This document shows, piece by piece, positions 58,165-64,000 of a stretch of 64,000 bases of DNA. The DNA comes from Thermoplasmata archaeon. Lineage in GTDB: Archaea; Thermoplasmatota; Thermoplasmata; Lutacidiplasmatales; UBA184. The notes beneath the pieces were generated by a model. It had not been told where the DNA came from. It saw only the letters and a list, made by a program, of their open reading frames with translations, and made no database searches. Position 1 is the first letter of the stretch. Each line of letters starts with the position of its first letter. Position numbers and translations under genes: made by a program. The stretch is from NCBI GenBank assembly GCA_022749815.1, contig JAKIWV010000001.1, forward strand, positions 248,001 to 312,000, given 5' to 3'.

Positions 58165-58993
58165 GCGCCGGCGGCCGCGGGACCGACCGTTCCTGGACGC
58201 AGACGGCGCAGAGGTGGGCCCGGGGGCCGGACGAGGTCCGCCAGTAGCACCGCTCGCACAAGGCCCGGCCGCAGTCGCCACACGGTTCGAAGTGGGGGGG
58301 GGAGCCCAGCGGCTCGCCGCAATCGTTGCACCGACGAGCGGCCTCCATGGACGAGGTCGCCGTCGGGGGGCTCGGGATGCGAGATAACCGGAGCAGGAGT
58401 GGGGAGATCGGCGGTCCCGACGGGGAGGCGGAGGGAATCGCGGCACGCGGGGAGCCGTTCGGTGCGACCCGTTGCAACGTCTCCATTCGGTCGACGAGAC
58501 GGCTCACGCTCTGGCCCGGGGTCGAATTGGGAGGCGTCGGGGCTGGCCGTATCGGTTCGTCCACGAAGGGGATCAGAAGGGTGGAGGTAATGGAGCCTTC
58601 GGCGGCGAACCCCGCGGGTTCGCGGGCGGACGCGGGGAACCCTACGGCCCCGGCGCCCTCGTCCGGAACCGACGAGGGGACCGGGGAGCCTGCCAATCCT
58701 TTCCCGACGATCGCCGGCAGGGCCATCAGGCTCGATTGGGGGGAGGCGAGGGCGCCGGCCGCCCACTCGCGGGGCGCCGGGATGGGCTCGAGACGGTCCA
58801 GGACGAGGGAGAGAAGGGCGGTGAACAGGATCAAGACCCCCGCGGCCACGAGTGGGATCTCGAGCAGGGGATTCTGGAGAAATCCGGGGGCGAACGGCCA
58901 CTCGAGGCCCAGGGCGGCGGTCGCCACCAAGGCGGCGCCCAGCAGCATCAGCCCGCCTAGGCGCGCCTGGCGCCCCGACTCTCGCTGGGTCAT
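58082..58993 (-). CDS. Membrane protein with C-terminal FYVE/RING-like zinc finger
   Basis: 303 aa. Two membrane helices near the N-terminus (GGLMLLGAALVATAALGLEW and LLEIPLVAAGVLILFTALLS), a ~120-residue Pro/Ser-rich linker, then an eight-cysteine cluster with the spacing CX2C-X12-CX2C-X4-CX2C-X12-CX2C, beginning CNDCGEPLG and ending CAVC. The order and first three gaps equal those of FYVE-type cross-brace fingers. ATG at 58993 is chosen; a longer frame upstream is less likely. The basic tail is encoded opposite the polX end. Function unknown. Confidence 0.7.
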   Translation of the reverse strand: MTQRESGRQARLGGLMLLGAALVATAALGLEWPFAPGFLQNPLLEIPLVAAGVLILFTALLSLVLDRLEPIPAPREWAAGALASPQSSLMALPAIVGKGLAGSPVPSSVPDEGAGAVGFPASAREPAGFAAEGSITSTLLIPFVDEPIRPAPTPPNSTPGQSVSRLVDRMETLQRVAPNGSPRAAIPSASPSGPPISPLLLRLSRIPSPPTATSSMEAARRCNDCGEPLGSPPHFEPCGDCGRALCERCYWRTSSGPRAHLCAVCVQERSVPRPPALSFPRPGLAASVSDPSGRPLPPRRRVS

Positions 58994-59117
58994 GGCCTGC
59001 TCGAGGGCCGATGGCACTAGCCGGGCCCCTTGGAAAGGCTTGTGTTCCGCTTGCAACGAGGGTCGAGTGCGAGTCCAGAGCGAATTTCATGTACTCGAGC
59101 GGCGGGCTCGCTGACAC

Positions 59118-59492
59118 GTGTACGTCCGCCCGCGCTATCGCCGGAGCATCGGTTCCGCGGCGCCGGAATCGACTCCTCCGGTCGCGCAGCCGGTGCAGCA
59201 CCGGTCGCACGTCGCGATCCTACCGGCGATCCTGCTCCTCGCCGTGGGCTGGTACCTCGCCCGCTATTCGGTCATCTTCCCCGCCGTGATCGGCTTTTTC
59301 CTCCTGAGCGGAGCGCTCGGGCTCTTGGGCTCCCGGCTCAACCCGCTGGCGACCTCCTTCTACCTGACCACGAAGCCGTCGTGGACGGCGATCGGCACGG
59401 TCTTCCTCACGGGGGGCGTCCTCCTCTGGATGACCTACGAGTACTACTTCCACGCCGGGGGGCCGGTGCTGCCCCGCCTGCCCGGTCTCTGA
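59118..59492 (+). CDS. Small membrane protein, unknown function
   Basis: 124 aa. After ~30 polar basic residues come about three hydrophobic segments: AILPAILLLAVGWYLARYSV, IFPAVIGFFLLSGALGLLGS and WTAIGTVFLTGGVLLWMTYE. It starts with GTG at 59118, divergent from the zinc-finger membrane gene. It ends nine bases from the convergent nadA stop. Not recognised. Confidence 0.65.
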   Translation: MYVRPRYRRSIGSAAPESTPPVAQPVQHRSHVAILPAILLLAVGWYLARYSVIFPAVIGFFLLSGALGLLGSRLNPLATSFYLTTKPSWTAIGTVFLTGGVLLWMTYEYYFHAGGPVLPRLPGL

Positions 59493-59501
59493 CCCGCGGG
59501 C

Positions 59502-60407
59502 CTACGCCGCGATCATCCGCTCGAGCGCCTGGCGGGCCTTCGCCGCGATGGGCGCGGGCACGTCGATGACGTACCGCATCTGGGCGAGGGAATCCCGAAC
59601 GTCGGGGAGGTCGATCTCCTTCATGTAGGGGCAGATCGCGCCTCGGGAGAGGGGAAGGAACTCCGTCGCGGGGTTCAGTTTCTGCATCCGGTGCAGGATC
59701 CCCACTTCCGTCGCGACGATCACCGTCGGCGCCCGCGTCTCTTCGGCGAATCGGACCATCCCGTCCGTCGACAGCACCTGGTCGACGTGGCTGAGGGCGG
59801 CGCTCGCACACCCGCACTCGGGGTGGGCGATGACCGGGGCGCCGGGGTGCGCCACCCGGGCGCGGTCGATCTCTTCGGGGCGCATCTTGGCATGGACCGG
59901 ACAGTCACCGGCCCATAGGTGCATCTTGCGTCCGGTCTTCCGGCGCACGTAATCGCCCAGGAACATGTCGGGCAGGAACAAGATCTCCTGGTCCGGCGGC
60001 AACGAGCTCACGGTCTTGATCGCGTTCGAGCTCGTACAGATGTAATCGGACTCGGCCTTGACGTCCGCCGACGTGTTGATGTACGAGACCACCACGGCGC
60101 CGGGATGGTCCGCTTTCCAGGTCCGGAGCTGCTCGGCCGTGATCGAGTCCGCGAGACCGCATCCCGCCTTCAGGTCGGGAAGCAAGACGGTCTTGGTGGG
60201 GTTCAGGATCTTGGCCGTCTCCGCCATGAACTGGACCCCGGCGAACAGGATCACGGGCCGGTCGGTTTCCGCGGCCTTCCGGGACAAGTAGAGGGAATCG
60301 CCGACGAAGTCGGCGACCTCCTGGACTTCCGCGCGTTGATAGTTGTGGGCCAGGAGGACGGCCCGGCGTTCCTCCTTGAGCCGGTGGATCTCCTCCGCGA
60401 GCGACAT
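59502..60407 (-). CDS. nadA: Quinolinate synthase
   Basis: [4Fe-4S] enzyme joining iminoaspartate and dihydroxyacetone phosphate to quinolinate, for NAD synthesis. It is 301 aa. Signatures: AVLLAHNYQRAEVQEVADFV, LLPDLKAGCGLADSI (first cluster Cys), GDCPVHAKM and HPECGCASAALSHVD (second Cys), and LSRGAICPYMKE (third Cys region). The ATG at 60407 has a GAGGAGGG Shine-Dalgarno. It follows nadC by 59 bases. Confidence 0.95.
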   Translation of the reverse strand: MSLAEEIHRLKEERRAVLLAHNYQRAEVQEVADFVGDSLYLSRKAAETDRPVILFAGVQFMAETAKILNPTKTVLLPDLKAGCGLADSITAEQLRTWKADHPGAVVVSYINTSADVKAESDYICTSSNAIKTVSSLPPDQEILFLPDMFLGDYVRRKTGRKMHLWAGDCPVHAKMRPEEIDRARVAHPGAPVIAHPECGCASAALSHVDQVLSTDGMVRFAEETRAPTVIVATEVGILHRMQKLNPATEFLPLSRGAICPYMKEIDLPDVRDSLAQMRYVIDVPAPIAAKARQALERMIAA

Positions 60408-60466
60408 GTCCCTCCTCGTCACCCGACGACGGCGAGAGGCCTCATAAGCCGAGTGTGACCAGGGAG

Positions 60467-61366
60467 CTACCTCGGGGCGCCCCGGCGCGGCGGGTCGAGC
60501 ACGAGATGGAACGGCACGGCCGTCGCGGAGTGGGTTAATCGACCGAGGCTCGCCGCATCGGCGCCCGTTCTGGCATACGCCGCCACGGTCTCGGGCCCGA
60601 TCCCGCCCGAGACCTCGACCTCCACAGAGGAGCCTCCCGGGACGCGACGCAGCGCCCGGACGATCCGGGTCACCGCGGCCGGCGTCTGGTTGTCGATCAG
60701 GAGGCGCCGGGCGCCGGCGGCCGTCGCCGTGCGGGCTTCGGTCAGGGACCGGACCTCGACCTGCACGGGGTGGGGAGAACCCACCCGACCCCGGGCCCGA
60801 TGGACAGCGACGCTCAGGGGAACGAGCGAGAGGTGGGTGCCCTTGATCAACACCGCATCGGACAGGTCCCGTCGATGCGGTTCCCCGCCACCGTGAACGA
60901 CCGCCGCCTTCTCCAGGTCCCGGAGTCCGGGGAGCGTCTTCCGGGTGGCGCGAATGCGAAATCCCGGCCGACTCCGACGGGCCGCTCGCACCGCGACCGC
61001 TGTCAGGGTCGCTACGCCGGAGAGATGCATCAAGAGGTTGAGGAGGGTCCGCTCGACAGCGAGGATCCGTCGCGCATCACCGGACAGCTCGAGGACGGTC
61101 GTGCCTCGACGGATCGGGGACCCGTCCACGAATCGGCTGCGACTTCGGAGACCGGCGATCCGGGCGATGGCTCTCGCGCCGGCCAGGCCGGACAACACGC
61201 CGGTGCCCTCGGCGATGACCCGGGCCCGGGCCCGGGGATGCCCGCGCAGGACTGCACGGGTGGTGATATCGTGCGTCCACCGGTCCTCGCGGAGCGCCCG
61301 GCGAAGGACGGCGAGCGTACCGGGAGGAACGCCGGTGGGGCGGGCTCTACGCCGTGGGGGGCTCAC
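60467..61366 (-). CDS. nadC: Nicotinate-nucleotide pyrophosphorylase (carboxylating)
   Basis: Converts quinolinate and PRPP to nicotinate mononucleotide. It is 299 aa. Motifs: REDRWTHDITTRAVL, ERTLLNLLMHLSGVATLTA, RATRKTLPGLRDLEKAAVVH, GGGEPHRRDLSDAVLIKGTH and VEVSGGIGPETVAAYARTGA. GTG start, overlapping the end of the STAND ATPase gene by 20 bases, so the three genes may share one transcript. Confidence 0.95.
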   Translation of the reverse strand: MSPPRRRARPTGVPPGTLAVLRRALREDRWTHDITTRAVLRGHPRARARVIAEGTGVLSGLAGARAIARIAGLRSRSRFVDGSPIRRGTTVLELSGDARRILAVERTLLNLLMHLSGVATLTAVAVRAARRSRPGFRIRATRKTLPGLRDLEKAAVVHGGGEPHRRDLSDAVLIKGTHLSLVPLSVAVHRARGRVGSPHPVQVEVRSLTEARTATAAGARRLLIDNQTPAAVTRIVRALRRVPGGSSVEVEVSGGIGPETVAAYARTGADAASLGRLTHSATAVPFHLVLDPPRRGAPR

Positions 61367-63782
61367 GTTCCCCCTCCCGCTCCGAGACCTTCTTTTCCAG
61401 GCCCCGGTAGTCCTCGAGCAGGTCCGGTCGAAGGCGGGAAAGGGCCCGGCGGTCCAGCTCCCGAATCTTCTCCCGCGCGGGCGCCAGCGCCCCCCGGGCG
61501 AGGTCGACCTCCGCGAGCCGCATCACTACCTCCACTTCATCGCCCGGCAAGCGCTCTTCGCGGAACAGTTGGGCGGCCTGCCCGAGCGCCTGCGCGGCGA
61601 GGTCGAGCTCACCGGCCAACAGATGCAGCTTGCCCTCGTTCAGGTAGGTCTGGGCGAGTCCGAACCGGTCGCCGATGCCCTCGAGGAGCGCCCGAGCGGT
61701 CTGGTTGTGCTTCTCGGCTTCGGGGAGCCGCTGTCGAAGCCGTTCCAGGTCCGCGATGTTGAAATGGGCCCACCCCAGGCGGCGCAGGTCGTGGGCCCGG
61801 TCGGCGAGCTCGGCGGCGATGACGAGCTCCTCGAGGCCCTGGTCGACCTCCCCGTGCTGGCTCAGGACCACCCCGTGGCACAGGTAGGCGTAGGCCGCCT
61901 CGGCGTTGTCGCCCAAGTCCCGTAACGTCTCGCCGGCCTCGTGGAAGAGGGCGAGCGCCTCGACCTCCCGGCCGGGTGTCATCGAGAGCACATTCGCCAA
62001 CCGAACCCGCTGGATCGCCACCTCGTGGTCGTTCCCCGTCGCCTCGGCGGCCGACAGCGCCTCCTGCTGGTGGACCAGCGCTTCGCCGTACTCGGCCCGG
62101 TAGAACAGGATCTCGCCGCGCAGCCGGAGACCGTAGACCTTGAGCATAGGGTCCGTGGCGGCGTCGATGTTCGGCCGGGAATCCTGGACGGTCTGGTCGG
62201 CCTCCTCCCAGCGCCCCTGGTCCGCGAGGATGCGGCCGAGGAGCAGCCCGAACAGCGCCCGCTGATCGGGCGTCGCGGACGTGAGCACGGCGGGTCTCGT
62301 CAGCGTCTCGCGCAGGAGCTGTTCGGCTCGCTTGAGCTCGCCGACCCGGTCCCGTTCGAGGGCGATCTGGAGCACCAGGTCGAGCTCCCCCGGCAGGTCC
62401 TCGGGAAAGGCGCGCCGATGCGCCTCCAGCGCCTGCTCGTAGTGGACCATCGCCACGTTCGAGGTGTGGGCGCGTCGGGCGAACTCGGCGGCCCGTCGGT
62501 TGAAATCGACGGCCTTCGCGTCGGCGCGCCCGAGATAGTAGTGCCGGGCGAGCGAGAAGATCGTCGCGAGGTCGGCGGCTCCGATCGCTTCCGTGGCCTC
62601 GCCCACTCGCCGGTGGAGGAGCCGGAGTCTCGGGCCGGTCAGCCGCGAATAAAGCTCGAAGCGGACATCCTGTCGCAGGAACTCGAACACCTCGCCGGGC
62701 TTCTCTCGGAGGAGACCGAGCTCCACGAGCCGTTCGACCGCCTCGGCGAGGCTCTCTTCGTCCTGCCCGGTCGCTTTCATCAGCAGGGGGAAGGAAAAGT
62801 CGCGACCCGCCACGGCCGCGAGCGTCAGCAGCTTGAGCTCCGGCTCCGTCACCTCCTGGAGCACCGCCTGCGGCTCGAGCGACCATCGCCGCTCGTCCTC
62901 GGCCCGGCCCGGGCCCCGGTAAGCGGCCTCGCGGCCCCGGATCAGCTGCTCGAGCAGCACGGGGACCCCACCGGTCGCTTCGAACCAACGGCTCACCTCC
63001 GGCGAATGGACCTCGCGCTTGGCATCGACCCATCGGACGAACTCCGGAACCTCGCGCTCGGTGAACGGACGGAGGCTGAGGCGTTCGGCCTGTCCCGAGG
63101 CGACCCACGCCTCGACCGACGCGAGCAACTCGGGGGAAAGCCGGTCGGACGGAGGCACCGTCGCGAACAGCCACAACGGCCGGTCCGCGAGCCGGGGGAC
63201 CAGGTAGTCGAGGAACTCCATCGTCGCCGGGTCGACGAACTGCAGGTCATCGAGGGCGAGAAGGACGGGCCCGGAACGGGCGGCAAGGAACAGCGGCTCG
63301 GCGAATCCTTCGAACAGCCGCTGCCGGCTCGAGCGGACATCTCCGGCCCCTTCGCTCGAAGAGAGCAGATGGGCGGCCAACGGAGGGAGGTCGGTCCGAC
63401 CGCTCTCCGCTTCGGGGAGCAGCCCCAACGACCCGCCGACGGCGGTGGCGGCGGCCGCGTACTGGGCCAGAGGGGAGGGAGCCTCCTTCCCGTTTCGAAT
63501 CGCCGGCTCCTCGTCAGCGCCAGGACGAAGTATCGCTTCCTGCAGCACCAGGAATGGCGGGGGGTTTTCCAGCGAGGGGGCCCGGCTGTGGAAGACGCGG
63601 AACCCGCCCCGTTCGCTTTCCTCCACGAGGGCGGCGAAGAACGAGGACTTCCCGACGCCGTTGGTGCCCTCGAGCAGCGTGATACCGCCGGCGCCACCCC
63701 GCACGCGTTCCCGGCGGCGGAGAATGGCGTTCCAGACCTCCACCCGGCCGATCGGGGGGACCGCAGACGGACGGGACGGCAT
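61347..63782 (-). CDS. STAND-type AAA ATPase with TPR-like repeats
   Basis: 811 aa. P-loop G39-TNGVGKS-46 in LLEGTNGVGKSSFFAALVEE, Walker B at LLALDDLQFVDP (Asp 178/179), and a winged-helix-like region near 330 (VTEPELKLLTLAAVAGRDFS, then ESLAEAVERLVELGLLREK). From ~400 on come many TPR-like helical pairs. This is the MalT/AfsR-type signal-ATPase layout; no DNA-binding domain is attached. ATG at 63782 is chosen because CTCATATAG lies 26-34 bases upstream. A paralogue ends just upstream at 63864. Confidence 0.85.
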   Translation of the reverse strand: MPSRPSAVPPIGRVEVWNAILRRRERVRGGAGGITLLEGTNGVGKSSFFAALVEESERGGFRVFHSRAPSLENPPPFLVLQEAILRPGADEEPAIRNGKEAPSPLAQYAAAATAVGGSLGLLPEAESGRTDLPPLAAHLLSSSEGAGDVRSSRQRLFEGFAEPLFLAARSGPVLLALDDLQFVDPATMEFLDYLVPRLADRPLWLFATVPPSDRLSPELLASVEAWVASGQAERLSLRPFTEREVPEFVRWVDAKREVHSPEVSRWFEATGGVPVLLEQLIRGREAAYRGPGRAEDERRWSLEPQAVLQEVTEPELKLLTLAAVAGRDFSFPLLMKATGQDEESLAEAVERLVELGLLREKPGEVFEFLRQDVRFELYSRLTGPRLRLLHRRVGEATEAIGAADLATIFSLARHYYLGRADAKAVDFNRRAAEFARRAHTSNVAMVHYEQALEAHRRAFPEDLPGELDLVLQIALERDRVGELKRAEQLLRETLTRPAVLTSATPDQRALFGLLLGRILADQGRWEEADQTVQDSRPNIDAATDPMLKVYGLRLRGEILFYRAEYGEALVHQQEALSAAEATGNDHEVAIQRVRLANVLSMTPGREVEALALFHEAGETLRDLGDNAEAAYAYLCHGVVLSQHGEVDQGLEELVIAAELADRAHDLRRLGWAHFNIADLERLRQRLPEAEKHNQTARALLEGIGDRFGLAQTYLNEGKLHLLAGELDLAAQALGQAAQLFREERLPGDEVEVVMRLAEVDLARGALAPAREKIRELDRRALSRLRPDLLEDYRGLEKKVSEREGEREPPTA

Positions 63783-63807
63783 CCTGCCCACTATCGGCGG
63801 AGCCGGT

Positions 63808-63816
63808 CTATATGAG
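63808..63816 (-). promoter_or_regulatory. TATA-like element of the STAND ATPase gene
   Basis: CTCATATAG on the minus strand, 26-34 bases before the ATG at 63782. It supports that ATG over the GTG three codons upstream. Confidence 0.5.
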
Positions 63817-63863
63817 CGTAGCCTCGTTGGAAATCGGTCGGGACGTTTGCCGGGGTCGTTGGC

Positions 63864-64000
63864 CTACGCCGGGGGAAGGCCCTGGAGGTGCTCGAGGTCG
63901 TGCACCAGGTCGGGCCGGAGCTCGCGGATCCGGCGGCGGTCGAGGTCGGCGAGCTGCTCCCGGACGAGCGGCCAGTTCTCTCGGGTGGCGGCGACCTCGG
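63864..64000 (-). CDS. 3' end of a second STAND/TPR ATPase paralogue, cut by window end
   Basis: The last 45 codons of a minus-strand gene ending in TAG at 63864-63866. The tail WPLVREQLADLDRRRIRELR then PDLVHDLEHLQG matches the C-terminus of the neighbouring ATPase (APAREKIRELDRRALSRLRP, then DLLEDYRGLEKK). The two are therefore tandem paralogues in the same orientation, 81 bases apart. The ATPase domain lies outside the window. Confidence 0.7.
   Translation of the reverse strand, partial: EVAATRENWPLVREQLADLDRRRIRELRPDLVHDLEHLQGLPPA

Overview
This 64 kb, GC-rich window comes from an archaeal chromosome. It encodes an A-type ATP synthase, an archaeal LSm protein with ribosomal protein eL37, uS15 beside a RecJ/GAN-type DHH protein, an OB-fold SSB, archaeal TrpRS, a family-B polymerase of the PolB2 branch and an Lrp-type regulator. 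Many genes have a TATA-like element about 25-35 bases before the start codon, typical of leaderless archaeal mRNAs. Inside operons, genes often overlap by 1-4 bases or carry a clear Shine-Dalgarno (SD) sequence. A bacterial-type GyrA and an intein in the AtpA P-loop fit a Thermoplasmatota-like lineage, but that placement is inference. No rRNA, tRNA, CRISPR array or insertion sequence was recognised.

Layout. 1-6.8 kb: 3' part of carB, a thioredoxin-like/Lrp fusion, SSB, a TPR protein, trpS with a small Cys-rich protein, and a small winged-helix-like protein. 6.8-13.9 kb: rps15-DHH-gyrA-zinc ribbon operon, folP, lsm-rpl37e and a 3-methyladenine glycosylase. 13.9-24.3 kb, all on the minus strand: an M29-like aminopeptidase, a GNAT/HEAT/GNAT/unknown operon, another GNAT, and a three-gene operon of a RadA-like protein with no P-loop, a small protein and PolB2. 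24.6-33 kb: an accessory region with a duplicated VOC-GNAT gene pair (one VOC copy dead), a CopZ-like copper chaperone, an M3-like peptidase, small membrane proteins, a two-helix membrane gene cut by one in-frame TAG, and a DUF72 protein. 33-43.5 kb: ferredoxin and the whole A-type ATP synthase in two convergent blocks, F-A(intein)-B-D-(mini TM)-H-I on plus and K-E-C on minus. 43.6-49.2 kb: DUF169, a VKOR/DUF929 disulfide-forming pair, RNase Z-hutI, a small repeat protein and an FMN-binding split-barrel protein. 49.5-64 kb: B12-dependent ribonucleotide reductase, an MFS exporter, DUF2400, another GNAT, PolX with a degenerate PHP domain, a membrane protein with a FYVE-like zinc finger, nadA-nadC, and two tandem STAND/TPR ATPase genes, the second cut by the window end.

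The most notable features are the RadA-like/small protein/PolB2 operon, the rearranged ATP synthase cluster with its P-loop intein and an extra one-helix ORF, the thioredoxin-like/Lrp fusion, the duplicated VOC-GNAT pair, the GNAT/HEAT operon and the FYVE-like membrane protein. All family assignments were made by reading translated sequence and motifs by eye; no database search was run.
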